Origin: Pseudomonas entomophila | Lineage (GTDB): Bacteria > Pseudomonadota > Gammaproteobacteria > Pseudomonadales > Pseudomonadaceae | Direction of reading: 5' to 3' | Assembly: GCF_018417595.1 (NCBI RefSeq) | Contig: NZ_CP070982.1 | Location: 2,934,001 to 2,998,000 of the forward strand | DNA: 64,000 bases | Shown here: one piece after another, positions 53,496 through 62,667 of the stretch | Layout: every line of letters begins with the position of its first letter | Numbering within the stretch: the stretch's first letter is position 1 | The notes under the pieces: generated by a model | Told to the model about the DNA's origin: nothing | Databases searched by the model: none | Seen by the model: only the letters and a program-made list of their open reading frames with translations | Translations under genes and position numbers: made by a program

Positions 53496-54644
53496 TCACT
53501 GCCCGCCGTTCATTTCGTTGAACTGCCTGTCCACCCGTTGCTCGGCGCTGAATCCTGGGCTGATGACGCCTTCGTCCTGGTACAGCCGAGCGGTATCGGC
53601 CAGGTCCTGGACCAATCCGTCGTCCACGTCCACCCTGCGCGGTCGGGAATAGCGGTTGGAACGCAGGTGGACTTCCAGCGGCAAACCGCTCTGGCGAGCC
53701 TGGATGGCCGAGAACTGCTCGACATTGGCGTTGGCCCAGGCCCAGGCACGCCCGAGCCTTTGCAGGAAGTCGCGCAATTGCCTGGGCTTGTCGCGGATCG
53801 CCTCGGTATTGGCCACCAGCAACATGTTGCCGGCGAACAGCCCCTCGCCGCTGACCAACACCCGCGTACCGCCCTCCATCTGCGCCATGCTGGTGTACGG
53901 GTCCCAGGTCGCCCAGGCATCGGCGCCGCCGTTGGCCAGCAAGGTGCGTGACTCGCCGGGCTGCAGGAAGACGAAGGTGGTGTCACGGCCGCTGTGCCCC
54001 GTAGCACGTAGTGCCGCCAGGGCCAGGTAATGCCCGATGGACCCGCGCGTGGTGGTGATCCGGCTACCGACCAGCGCATTGGCATCGATCAGCGGCGAAC
54101 CCTGCGGGACGATGATCGCCACCGCCGTGGGCGTGACCTGCAGGCGCACCACGCCGATGGCCTTGAGTTCGGCGCCGGCCGCAGTGGCGAACACGAATGG
54201 CGCGGTGCCCAGGGTGCCGATATCCACCGCGCCGGCCGCCAAGGCCTCGGCGGTGGGCGCGGCGGCGCCGAACGAGGCGAACTCGAGCGGGTATGGCACG
54301 TTGTCGAGCTCGCCGGCTGCCTGCAATAGCACTTGCAGCGAGTTCTTCTGGCTGGATACACGCAGTGTTTCTTCTGCGTGTGCCAAACCCAGCATCAGGC
54401 ACAACAGCACACCACCGAGCCATGCCCCAGTGGACGCAACTGTCTTCTTGTGGCAGTTGGCCCGGCTGTGCCGGTGTTCGCCAGCTACGAGGTTGCGGTG
54501 AGGCCGCGCGGTCCCTGTAGGAGCGGGTTTACCCGCGAATTGCACACCGCGGTGGATGCCGGTGTTCGCGGGCAAACCCGCTCCCACAGGGGGCTTGCCA
54601 GACCTGCGGTAAAAAGCAGTAGCCACCTCTACCTGCATGCCCAT
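53496..54644 (-). CDS. ABC substrate-binding protein, SsuA/TauA-like, uncertain start
   Basis: The mature part (about 292 residues, from EETLRVSSQKNSLQ) matches periplasmic nitrate/sulfonate/taurine-binding proteins: FGAAAPTAEALAAGAVDIGTLG, then PGESRTLLANGGADAWATWDPYTS. The signal peptide core WLGGVLLCLMLGLAHA is clear, but the in-frame start codons are either inside it (GTG 54410, ATG 54395) or far upstream at 54644, overlapping the TonB receptor stop and reading through a REP pair. The true start is not evident. No permease or ATPase gene is in the window. Confidence 0.72.
   Translation of the reverse strand: MGMQVEVATAFYRRSGKPPVGAGLPANTGIHRGVQFAGKPAPTGTARPHRNLVAGEHRHSRANCHKKTVASTGAWLGGVLLCLMLGLAHAEETLRVSSQKNSLQVLLQAAGELDNVPYPLEFASFGAAAPTAEALAAGAVDIGTLGTAPFVFATAAGAELKAIGVVRLQVTPTAVAIIVPQGSPLIDANALVGSRITTTRGSIGHYLALAALRATGHSGRDTTFVFLQPGESRTLLANGGADAWATWDPYTSMAQMEGGTRVLVSGEGLFAGNMLLVANTEAIRDKPRQLRDFLQRLGRAWAWANANVEQFSAIQARQSGLPLEVHLRSNRYSRPRRVDVDDGLVQDLADTARLYQDEGVISPGFSAEQRVDRQFNEMNGGQ
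54515..54591. repeat. Inverted REP pair inside the reading frame of the binding protein
   Basis: TGTAGGAGCGGGTTTACCCG and its inverted copy CGGGCAAACCCGCTCCCACA flank a short spacer. Same family as at 6729. Confidence 0.8.
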
Positions 54645-57094
54645 CAGAACGCCACGCTCACGCGGCCATAGTAGTAACCGCCACCCAAGCCATAGGGCGA
54701 AAACATCCCGTACTCATAGGTGCCCGCCCACGGCACGATGCCGATCTTGTCCGGGTACTTGTCGAACAGGTTGTTGGCGCCGACCGCCACGGTGATGTTC
54801 TGCGTCAGGTCGTAGGCCACGTCGAGGTCGGTGATCCATTTGGCGCTGTAGGTGCGGTCGTTGGCCGGGATGTTCGAGCCTTCGGTGTACTCGCCGTAGC
54901 GGGTCAAGGTGAGGTTCACCGTCCAGTCGTCGACCTTGTAGTTGCTGTTGACGATCCACTTGTCCTTGGGCGTAGCCTTGGTCAGGTCGATCTGCTGCTG
55001 GCGGTCGAACAGCACATAGCCGGCCCCCAGGCCGGACAGGCTGGCCGGGGTGTCGGCGAGGTCGCGGATGGTGGTCTTGTTGTGGTTGTAGGCCAGGCTC
55101 CAGCGTACGGTGCCGTATTCGGCCAGCGGCTGGCGGTACTCGGCCACCAGGTCGACGCCTTTGGTGCGGGTATCGGCAGCGTTGGCGAAGTATTGTCCGG
55201 ACAGGCTCGGCGACAACCCGTTGGCCACCAGGATGTTCGACACCGCGGGGCCGGTGAGCACGCCGGTTTGCAATATGCGGTCGTCGATGTCGATCAGGTA
55301 GAAGTCGGCGGTCAGGCGCAGGCGCTCGGTGGGCTCGGCGGTGAAGCCCAGGCTGTAGTTGCGCGAGGTTTCCGGCTCCAGGGTCTTGGCGCCGAGCGCG
55401 ATGGCCTCGGGCGAGCCGGGGCGCATCTGCTTGGTGCGCGCGGTGCTGGTGGCGCCGCCGGCACCGAAGATCGTCACCGAACTGGTCGAGGAGAACACGT
55501 TCTGCGCCAGCGATGGGGCACGGAAGCCATTGCTCACCGCCGCCCGTACTGCATAGCCCGGGGCGAATTCGTAGCGGGTGGTGAACTTGCCGCTGAGGGT
55601 TTCGCCGACGTCCTGGTTGTAGCGCTCGTAGCGCAGGGCGAAGGCGCTGTACCACTGCGGCGTGATGTTCAGGCCGAAATCCACATACGCCGCGCCACTG
55701 TGGCGGATCATCTGCCCGGCATCCTCGGGCGTGGTGCCGTTGACCGAGAACAGCCCCGGGTCCGGGCGCCTGCCGGCCAGGGGGCCACTGGGGATCACGT
55801 AGTCGCCGTAGTTATAGGAATTGGGTTCGCCTTCGGTGAGTTCGTACTTCTCCCAGCGATATTCGACCCCAAACGAAGTCTCCAATGGTGCGCTCCAGCC
55901 AATGTCCAGGGCGCGGCTGAAGTCCAGGTTGGTGGTCCACTGGTCGAAGATCTCGTCGGTCAGGTGGAAGCGTCGCTGGCTCAGCAGCGGGTCGTTGGAC
56001 AGGTTGAGGTTGTTGTCGGTGTACAGCTTGGCCTTGTCGCGGCCGTAGGTGGTGGACAGGTCCCAGTCCCAGTTGGCCGCCAAGCCCTTGAGGCCGGCGA
56101 GGAACTGGTAGTCGGTCTCCTCCACTTCGCGGGTGGCCTGGCCGCCCTTGGGGTACGGCGGATTGGGCAGCCAGTTGGTGGCGGTGATGTCGGTGGGGGC
56201 GCGATGGCCGAGCACCTTCTTGCCATCGCGGTAGCTGAGGGTGGAGAACGAATAGAGTTTCAGCTCGTCGCCCAGTGGCAGCTCCAGGTTGTAGGCGCCG
56301 CTGTAGGTACGGTCGCGGCCCAGGCCGTACTCCTCGCCCCAACCATGGCGTTCGGTCAGGCGCGGGTCCGGCTGGCCGTTGGCCAGGGTGGTGAAGTTGC
56401 CGCGCACAGCGCCAGCGCGGTCGTAGGGCTCCTGCAGCTTGGCGTCGAAGGATAGATTGAGAAAACCACCCTCGCCCAAGGCGAAACCGGCATTGGCGGC
56501 TTCGTGGCCGCTGGTGCCGTCGCCGCTGTAGTACTGGCCCACCGAGCTGTCGGAACTGATGCCCTCGGCGTCCTGCTTGAGAATGATGTTGATCACCCCG
56601 GCGATGGCGTCGGAGCCGTACTGGGCGGCGGCACCGTCGCGCAGCACCTCGATGCGTTCGATCGCCGCCGTGGGGATCAGGTCCAGGTCCACCGGTACTG
56701 CTGCGGTGCCCACCCGGGCGTTGTTGTTGATCATCGCCGTGTTGTGCCGGCGCTTGCCGTTGACCAGGATCAGCACTTGGTCACCGCCCAACCCGCGCAT
56801 GCTGATGCCGCGCACCAGGAATGCGGTACCACCACCGTTGATGGTCGGCGCGTTGAACGAGGGCAGCAGGCGCGTGAGCATGTCCTTCAGGCCATTCTGG
56901 CCGCTGGTGCGCAACTGCTCGCCGGAGATGACGTCCACCGGCACCGGGCTGTCGGTGACGGTACGCTCCTGGCTGCCGCGCACACCGGTCACCAGCACGG
57001 TGGACAGCGCCGGGTCGGTGGCGGCGAGGGCTTCGCTGGACAGGGCCAGCGCCAGGGCGGCGCTCAGGGGCGAAAGCACGAAGTTCTTTGGCAT
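54644..57094 (-). CDS. TonB-dependent outer-membrane receptor
   Basis: This 816-residue receptor has a signal peptide (FVLSPLSAALALALSSEALA), a plug domain (STVLVTGVRGSQERTVTDSP, GGGTAFLVRGISMRGLGGDQ, YGSDAIAGVINIIL) and a 22-strand barrel ending in GRVSVAF with a terminal aromatic. The plug features (NGKRRHNTA) match receptors for non-siderophore ligands such as plant or sugar compounds. AGGAG precedes the start. It lies directly after the RidA gene, so it probably imports the substrate of that pathway. Confidence 0.92.
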   Translation of the reverse strand: MPKNFVLSPLSAALALALSSEALAATDPALSTVLVTGVRGSQERTVTDSPVPVDVISGEQLRTSGQNGLKDMLTRLLPSFNAPTINGGGTAFLVRGISMRGLGGDQVLILVNGKRRHNTAMINNNARVGTAAVPVDLDLIPTAAIERIEVLRDGAAAQYGSDAIAGVINIILKQDAEGISSDSSVGQYYSGDGTSGHEAANAGFALGEGGFLNLSFDAKLQEPYDRAGAVRGNFTTLANGQPDPRLTERHGWGEEYGLGRDRTYSGAYNLELPLGDELKLYSFSTLSYRDGKKVLGHRAPTDITATNWLPNPPYPKGGQATREVEETDYQFLAGLKGLAANWDWDLSTTYGRDKAKLYTDNNLNLSNDPLLSQRRFHLTDEIFDQWTTNLDFSRALDIGWSAPLETSFGVEYRWEKYELTEGEPNSYNYGDYVIPSGPLAGRRPDPGLFSVNGTTPEDAGQMIRHSGAAYVDFGLNITPQWYSAFALRYERYNQDVGETLSGKFTTRYEFAPGYAVRAAVSNGFRAPSLAQNVFSSTSSVTIFGAGGATSTARTKQMRPGSPEAIALGAKTLEPETSRNYSLGFTAEPTERLRLTADFYLIDIDDRILQTGVLTGPAVSNILVANGLSPSLSGQYFANAADTRTKGVDLVAEYRQPLAEYGTVRWSLAYNHNKTTIRDLADTPASLSGLGAGYVLFDRQQQIDLTKATPKDKWIVNSNYKVDDWTVNLTLTRYGEYTEGSNIPANDRTYSAKWITDLDVAYDLTQNITVAVGANNLFDKYPDKIGIVPWAGTYEYGMFSPYGLGGGYYYGRVSVAF

Positions 57095-57123
57095 GGGGGA
57101 CTCCTGTGGAAATGGGCAATGGC

Positions 57124-57618
57124 TCAGCGGGCCTTGGCGGCGACCGCCTCGACCTCGATCAGCGCGCCGGGCAACACCAGCCCGGCGACCTGGACGGTGG
57201 TCCGGGTCGGCTTCAATGGCTGGCTGTCGCTACCAAAGAACTGCCGGAAGCCCCGTTGCAGGCCCTCGAAGTCCATCCGCCCCTGCAGGCGTGGGTCGCC
57301 CACCAGGTACACCCGCAGTTGCACCACATCGCCCAGGCCCAGGCCACGAGGGGCCAGGGCCGCCTCGACCTTGCGCAGTACCGCGATGGTCTGCGCCTCG
57401 GTGTCGCCACCCGCTCGTAGCTCATCCTTGGCCGCCTTGGGGTCGGCCGGGTCCGGCAGGATCCCGGAAACGAAGGTCAGCGCCGTGCCGGGTGGCAAGG
57501 TTGCCGCCTGGAGAATCGGCGAGTTGGGATAGGTCGAGGGAATGCGCTCGATCTCGGCCGCCTGGCCGACGCTGGCGAAAAGCACCCCCAACCCCAGAAG
57601 GGCATGTTTGAAAGGCAT
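57124..57618 (-). CDS. Exported RidA (YjgF/UK114) family protein
   Basis: This 164-residue protein has a signal peptide (MPFKHALLGLGVLFASVGQA, then AEIERIP), unusual for RidA, which is normally cytoplasmic. The RidA core is TLTFVSGILPDP and VVQLRVYLVG, ending VAGLVLPGALIEVEAVA, with the conserved arginine of RidA imine deaminases replaced by L/P context (VAGLVLPGALIEVE), so activity is uncertain. RidA hydrolyses reactive imines made by amine oxidases or PLP enzymes, and the oxidase is the adjacent gene. Confidence 0.87.
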   Translation of the reverse strand: MPFKHALLGLGVLFASVGQAAEIERIPSTYPNSPILQAATLPPGTALTFVSGILPDPADPKAAKDELRAGGDTEAQTIAVLRKVEAALAPRGLGLGDVVQLRVYLVGDPRLQGRMDFEGLQRGFRQFFGSDSQPLKPTRTTVQVAGLVLPGALIEVEAVAAKAR

Positions 57619-57688
57619 GGCGAAGCTCCGTGTTTGTTAGGCGCCAGCCTCGGAGGTCCGCTACCTGGCTATTTGGTTGTGTGTTGTT

Positions 57689-59251
57689 TCAGGCGGTCGC
57701 AGTGGCCTGCGCACGCTCGAAGAGGTTGCGCACCACCCGCCGCGCGGCGGCGGCGGCGGTCTCCTGCCAGATGCCCATGCCGCTGTGGGCCAGGCCATCG
57801 CTGGTCAGGTGCACGCGCCCCTGGGGCTGGTTGAGCAGGTCGTAGTCGCTGTCCGGCAGCGGCCGGCTGATCCACGGCCCCAGGCTGTAGGGAACCTGGT
57901 TCCAATCGACCACCAGCGGCTTGCGCAGGTCCTGGCCATGCCCCGGATGCAACAGTTCCACGGCCTGGCGCGACAAGGCGATCTGCTCGGCGACGGTCTT
58001 GCCGCCGAACTGCCGGGCAACCTCGCCATTGTTGTAGGCGGCCACCAGGATGCCTTCGGGCTGGTTGAAGCCGCCGCTGGGGTACCACAGCCCGGACGAC
58101 GCCTGGTTGATGAATGACAGGCCGCCGTAGATCTGGTAGTCGGTCTCCCAGAACCGCCGCGACTGCCAGGCCACCTTGTTGGCGTAGCCGAACTGCACGG
58201 CGGCGATGGCCTGGCGCGCGGGGGCGCTGAAGTTGTTGTCGATCTTCGCCAGCAGCGGCAGTGGCAAGGCGATCACCGCATGGTCGCTGCTGAGGCGTCG
58301 TTGCTGGCCGTGCTGCTGGTAGCCGATCTCGACCCGGTCCTCGAAATTGCGGATCGAGCGCACCTCGGCGCCCAGCTGCAGCGCGCCTTGCAGATGACGC
58401 TGGAACGCCTGGGGAATGCGATCCATGCCGCCCACGGGTTGGAACATGGTCGGCGAGAACTCTGGATACTCGTCGATCATCAGTGCGGTGCCCAGTGCCG
58501 GGTTGAGCAAGGTGCGCAAAGGCAGCGGGTCGTTGCGCTGCGCCAGCTGGTCGCCAGCACCTGGCCAGACCTTGTAGCCGGAGCGTGCCGAACCGAGATA
58601 CTCGAGTTTTTCCGAAAGATCGCCCCAGGTGCGCAGGAAACCCAGCAGGTTGCGCTGGTCGTCCAGGCTCAGTTCCTGGTCCAGGGCCTGGCGGTTGACG
58701 GCCTTGGCCAGCAGTTCGGCCAGGTGACCGCGGCTGTCGTTCACGGCCTGGCGGATCTGCATTGGTGGCTGGTCCAGGTCGGGGCGAACCAGCGCGTTGC
58801 GGCTGGTGTTGACCAGCACCTCCAACTCCACCCCAAGCTCTCGGCAGTAGCCGAGCATCAGTTGGTGATGGCTGGGCAGCCTGCCGGGGCCTGCGTTGAG
58901 GTAGAGGCCCTCGTCGAAATCGGCTATCTGCACACTACCGTCGCTGAAGGCCACGCGGTCCCCCCGGCGTATTGTCCAGTTGCGACCACCGACCCGCTCA
59001 CGGGCTTCCAGCAGGTTGACCGTGAATCCCGCTTTGCGCAGCTCGTAGGCGGCGACCAGGCCGCCAATGCCGGCGCCCACCACGGTTACCGAGGCGCCCT
59101 GCCCTACGTTGGCCGGCTTCAAGGCCGCATAGGTTTCCTGGCTGGCCCGCGCCGGGCTCATTGCACCGAACAGGCCCATGGCTGCCGTGGCGGCCTGGAT
59201 GCCACCGACAACGCCGATACGGGCAATGAGCTGTCGTCTGGTCAATGGCAT
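57689..59251 (-). CDS. Tat-exported FAD amine/amino-acid oxidase
   Basis: This 520-residue flavin monoamine oxidase family protein starts with a twin-arginine signal (MPLTRRQLIARIGVVGG, cleavage near ARA), so it folds with FAD before export. The Rossmann motif VVGAGIGGLVAAYELRKAG and the ERVGGRNW motif are complete, as is the C-terminal FAD contact (HLTSDGLAHSGMGIWQ). It oxidises an amine to an imine and H2O2. GGGAGAG lies eight bases before ATG 59251. First gene of an operon with RidA, the TonB receptor and a binding protein. Confidence 0.88.
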   Translation of the reverse strand: MPLTRRQLIARIGVVGGIQAATAAMGLFGAMSPARASQETYAALKPANVGQGASVTVVGAGIGGLVAAYELRKAGFTVNLLEARERVGGRNWTIRRGDRVAFSDGSVQIADFDEGLYLNAGPGRLPSHHQLMLGYCRELGVELEVLVNTSRNALVRPDLDQPPMQIRQAVNDSRGHLAELLAKAVNRQALDQELSLDDQRNLLGFLRTWGDLSEKLEYLGSARSGYKVWPGAGDQLAQRNDPLPLRTLLNPALGTALMIDEYPEFSPTMFQPVGGMDRIPQAFQRHLQGALQLGAEVRSIRNFEDRVEIGYQQHGQQRRLSSDHAVIALPLPLLAKIDNNFSAPARQAIAAVQFGYANKVAWQSRRFWETDYQIYGGLSFINQASSGLWYPSGGFNQPEGILVAAYNNGEVARQFGGKTVAEQIALSRQAVELLHPGHGQDLRKPLVVDWNQVPYSLGPWISRPLPDSDYDLLNQPQGRVHLTSDGLAHSGMGIWQETAAAAARRVVRNLFERAQATATA

Positions 59252-59460
59252 CGCGGGCACTCTCCCTGGTCCACGGTTATTGCGTTCAGTTATGACTCGT
59301 GGCCACAAACATTGAAAACGCTCTATGTGGAGCCATCCTAAGAGAGTGGGATGGGATAAGAGAAATACATTTTGAGCATATGCAAATATTAAAATGTGTA
59401 ATGTTTTTGGCTTTGCAAGCTGCATGGCGCGCATAATTATTTGGTAACACCTCCATCCCC

Positions 59461-59544
59461 GTAGGAGCGGCTTCAGCCGCGATCACCCGCAAAGCGGGTG
59501 CCAGGCACCGCGATCGCCGCATCGCGGCTGAAGCCGCTCCTACA
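59461..59544. repeat. Inverted REP pair (GCGGCTTCAGCCGC family)
   Basis: GTAGGAGCGGCTTCAGCCGC at 59461 and its inverse at 59525-59544, with a GGGTG/CACCC-rich centre. The left part of this 288-base gap (59340-59440) is AT-rich and should hold the amine oxidase promoter. Confidence 0.85.
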
Positions 59545-60742
59545 GCGATCGTGCCGCCTGCGCCATCACCCGCAGCAGGTTGCCCCCCCAGATAGCGGCG
59601 AGGTCCTCCTCGCTGTAGCCAGCCGCCAGCAGCCGTGCACTGATTTCCGGCAACTGACTGACATCGCGCAAGCCCTCCACGCCGCCACCGCCATCCCAGT
59701 CCGCGCCGATACCGACATGGCGCGGGCCGACCACCTCCAGGATGTGCAGCAGGTGGCGCATGAAGTCGTCCAGGCTGGTGCTGGGCAGCGGGTGTAGGGC
59801 TTCGGCATCGCGAATCCGCCGGGCCAGGTCGGCCACCTGTTTGGGCGGCAGGCTGGCGGCCTGGCGGAACTCCCGATACAGCGGCGCCAGGGCCTTGTCC
59901 CGTTCCGGGTTTGGCGGACGGGGAACGAGATCACTGGCGAAGCTGTTGACCTGCACCAACCCGCCCTTGGCGGCCAATTGGCGCAGGCGCTCGTCATCGA
60001 GATTGCGCGGGTGCGGGCCGATGGCACGGGCGCCGGAGTGAGAGGCGATCACTGGGGCATGAGACAACGCCAGCACCTGGTCGAACACCGCATCGGAGGC
60101 ATGGGATACATCGATGAGAATCCCCAGGCGGTTGGCCGCCTGCACCAGTTCACGGCCGGCCGGGCTCAGCCCATGCCATTGCGGCAGTGCGGTGGCCGAA
60201 TCGGCGAAGTCGTTGTTCTGCGCATGCACCAGCCCGAGCATGCGCAAACCCAGGCGCTGATAGGTGGCCAGGCGACTGGGGTCGGCGGCCAATGGCTCGG
60301 CGTTCTCCATGCTGATCAGCACCACCCGGCGTCCGCTGGCGACGATATCGCGAACCTCCTCGGCGCGGGTGGCCAGGGCAAACGCGTCAGGCCGCGCCGC
60401 GACCATGTCGCGGATGCGGGTGATCACCGCCAGGCCATGCTCGCTGGCCTGGGTACGCCCCTCGGGCGTGCGCGGGCCCTGGGGGGTGAAGATGGCGAAG
60501 AAACCGCCGTCCAGCCCGCCTTCGAGCATGCGTGGCAGGTCGACCTGGGAAAGGTCCTCGGCGTAGCTGTGGCGCTGGCTGATGTCCCAGCCGGGGCGCG
60601 CCAGGTGCATCGGGGTGTCGAGGTGGCTGTCGAGGACCAGCAGGCGCTCGTGCAGATCGCGGACGGCGGGAGGGACTTCGGCATGAGAAAAGTCGCAGGC
60701 GAGCGTAAGCGTCAGCAAGGCACAGCGTATTGGGCGAAGCAT
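59540..60742 (-). CDS. Membrane (renal) dipeptidase, M19 family
   Basis: This 400-residue zinc dipeptidase has metal ligands H40 and D42 (LVLDSHLDTP), a glutamate in ISMENAEPL, histidines in DVSHASD and IASHSGARA, and an Asp in GIGADWDG. An N-terminal signal (MLRPIRCALLTLTLACDFSHA) suggests a periplasmic location. It cleaves dipeptides, including D- or beta-lactam-type ones. AAGGA precedes the start at 60742. It is last in the minus operon. Confidence 0.9.
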   Translation of the reverse strand: MLRPIRCALLTLTLACDFSHAEVPPAVRDLHERLLVLDSHLDTPMHLARPGWDISQRHSYAEDLSQVDLPRMLEGGLDGGFFAIFTPQGPRTPEGRTQASEHGLAVITRIRDMVAARPDAFALATRAEEVRDIVASGRRVVLISMENAEPLAADPSRLATYQRLGLRMLGLVHAQNNDFADSATALPQWHGLSPAGRELVQAANRLGILIDVSHASDAVFDQVLALSHAPVIASHSGARAIGPHPRNLDDERLRQLAAKGGLVQVNSFASDLVPRPPNPERDKALAPLYREFRQAASLPPKQVADLARRIRDAEALHPLPSTSLDDFMRHLLHILEVVGPRHVGIGADWDGGGGVEGLRDVSQLPEISARLLAAGYSEEDLAAIWGGNLLRVMAQAARSL

Positions 60743-60791
60743 GGGGCGAATCCTTGAGATACCGGGTCGCCTGGCAAGGGCTTCGCCCTTG

Positions 60792-60817
60792 TTCGCGGGT
60801 AAACCCGCTTCCACAGG
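60792..60817. repeat. Single REP element
   Basis: TTCGCGGGTAAACCCGCTTC-type element in the gap between the dipeptidase and the binding protein gene. Confidence 0.75.
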
Positions 60818-60894
60818 ATTCAAGCTGTTTGCCAAGAGATCGATGTGGTGAGCAACACAGGCCCGAAGACCTGCGCGGGCCCTTGTTCGTGGGT

Positions 60895-61848
60895 TTATCC
60901 CCAGCTGAAACTGCGATCCCACAGTGGTGCTACATCCAGCCGCTGGGGCAACACGCCTGCCGCGAAGAACGTATCGGCCACCTCCTGCTGCGAACGCACC
61001 GCGGCATCGTCCACCGCCTGCAACACCCTGGGCCCGCTCTGGGCCTTGTACTGGGCGATGAACACCTCGCGCGGGATGCCCAGGATCTTCTCGCAGCGCG
61101 CCGCCCAGGCCTCGGGGTTGTGCTGCACCCACTGCCAGCTGCGGTACTCGCGCTGCACATAGTCCTCGATGGCCGCGCGCTTGCCGGGGGCTTCGATCGC
61201 ATGCTGGTTGGCGGCGATCACATAGTTGCCCGACAGGTAGCCCTGCCCGGTGCGCAGCACCCGCGCGCCGCTGCGCAATTCGGCCAGCTGGATGAAGTAG
61301 CCGAAGGTCACCCAGACATCCAGGTTGCCGTTCTGGAACGCGGCGAAGCCGTCCTGCGGGGTCAGTGCCAGGGGCTGGATATCGTCGAGGGTCAGGCCAT
61401 GGTCCTTTAGCGCCCGCAACAGCATGTAATGGGAGGACGTGGAGCGGATATACCCCACCCGCTTGCCGGGTAACTCCGCCAGCGACTGCATCGTCGAGCC
61501 CTTGGGCACGACGAAGGCCTGGTTGTTGACATCGCCCGTCAGCACGGCGATCAGCTTGACCGGCGCCTGGTTGCGAATGCCGAAGATCGGCGGGATCTCG
61601 CTCATCGGCGCCAGGTCCAGGGTGCCGCTGATCAGCGCCTCGAAACCCAGGTTGCCGCCGTTGAACTCGGCGTATTTCACCGCATAGGGCGGGCGCGGGA
61701 TGCCCGCATCCTCGAAGAAGGTTGGCGCGGCACCCTTGTAGGTGGCCACGGCCAGGGTCAGGCCCTGCCAGTCGCGGGCGAAGGCGCCCGGCACGCAGCA
61801 GGCGAGCCCGGCCAGGGCGCTGTAGTGCAGAAAGTGTCGGCGATGCAT
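60895..61848 (-). CDS. ABC substrate-binding protein, sulfonate/nitrate type, Tat signal
   Basis: This 317-residue periplasmic binding protein has a signal with twin arginine (MHRRHFLHYSALAGLACCVPG). The mature body is SsuA-like (VKYAEFNGGNLGFEALISGT, LDLAPMSEIPPIFGI, LPGKRVGYIRSTSSHYMLLR). It should bind an organosulfonate-like or other small anionic ligand. The partner permease and ATPase are not in the window and may lie past the right end. It is ten bases from the aldolase gene. Confidence 0.88.
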   Translation of the reverse strand: MHRRHFLHYSALAGLACCVPGAFARDWQGLTLAVATYKGAAPTFFEDAGIPRPPYAVKYAEFNGGNLGFEALISGTLDLAPMSEIPPIFGIRNQAPVKLIAVLTGDVNNQAFVVPKGSTMQSLAELPGKRVGYIRSTSSHYMLLRALKDHGLTLDDIQPLALTPQDGFAAFQNGNLDVWVTFGYFIQLAELRSGARVLRTGQGYLSGNYVIAANQHAIEAPGKRAAIEDYVQREYRSWQWVQHNPEAWAARCEKILGIPREVFIAQYKAQSGPRVLQAVDDAAVRSQQEVADTFFAAGVLPQRLDVAPLWDRSFSWG

Positions 61849-61857
61849 GGTGGCTCC

Positions 61858-62667
61858 TCAGTCGAGAAAGTCGGGTTCGTCGCGCAGCAGACGGTCCCAG
61901 TAGGGCTGGAAGCTGAACCAGCCGCCGAACTCGCTGCCCACCTGGCGTGCGGTGTGTTCAGCCACTGCCGAGGGGATCGGCCGTGGCCTGCCGGCGGCCT
62001 CGGCGAGCAGCTGGGCGTGGGCGGCGTTGTCCAGGGCGATGAAGCGCCACACCGCCGCCTCCACCGTGCGCCCCACGGTGAGCAACCCGTGGTTCTGCAG
62101 GATCAGCGCTACCTTGTCCGGGCCCAGTGTGGCGGCGATCCGCGCGCCTTCACTGGCCTCCAGCACCACCCCGCTGAAGTTGTCGAACAGCGCGTGCTTG
62201 CCATGGAAGGCACAGGCGTCCTGGGTCAGCGGGTCGAGCAGGCGCCCCAGGCTCGACCAGGCCTTGCCGTACAGCGAGTGCGCATGGGCGGCGGCGACCA
62301 CGTCCGGCCGCGCCTCGTGCAAGGCGGCATGGATGGCGAAGGCGGCCAGGTTGAGTGCGCCCTGCCCTTCGACGATCTCCCCCTGCGGGCTCACCAGCAG
62401 CAGGTCGCTGACACGGATATGACCGAAGTACACCCCCACCGGGTTGACCCAGAAGTGATCCGGGTACTGCGGGTCGCGCACGGTGATGTGCCCGGCGCCG
62501 CCCATGTCGAAACCGTGGCGGGCGAACAGCCGGAACGAACCCGCCAGCCGCTGCTTGCGCAGCAGTCGTTCGGCCTCGATGGACGGTTGTTGCGGGGGAT
62601 CCTGCCAGCGGAACACGGTGTGCCCGTCGCGGGGCAGCGAGTAGACGGTCGGCGGCAAGCCGGTCAT
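61858..62667 (-). CDS. Class II aldolase/adducin family protein
   Basis: This 269-residue zinc aldolase-type protein has the metal motif AAHAHSLYGKAWSSLG and the region LQNHGLLTVG with active-site glycine and His. The substrate is not determinable; relatives include fuculose-phosphate and methylthioribulose enzymes and decarboxylases of catabolic gene sets. Its last codons overlap the start of the next gene downstream on the same strand (62664), giving coupled translation. Confidence 0.87.
   Translation of the reverse strand: MTGLPPTVYSLPRDGHTVFRWQDPPQQPSIEAERLLRKQRLAGSFRLFARHGFDMGGAGHITVRDPQYPDHFWVNPVGVYFGHIRVSDLLLVSPQGEIVEGQGALNLAAFAIHAALHEARPDVVAAAHAHSLYGKAWSSLGRLLDPLTQDACAFHGKHALFDNFSGVVLEASEGARIAATLGPDKVALILQNHGLLTVGRTVEAAVWRFIALDNAAHAQLLAEAAGRPRPIPSAVAEHTARQVGSEFGGWFSFQPYWDRLLRDEPDFLD

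Noticed and set aside
55082..56455. 457-residue plus-strand frame
   Set aside because: Antisense to the TonB receptor and of low-complexity Gly/Val/Gln composition.
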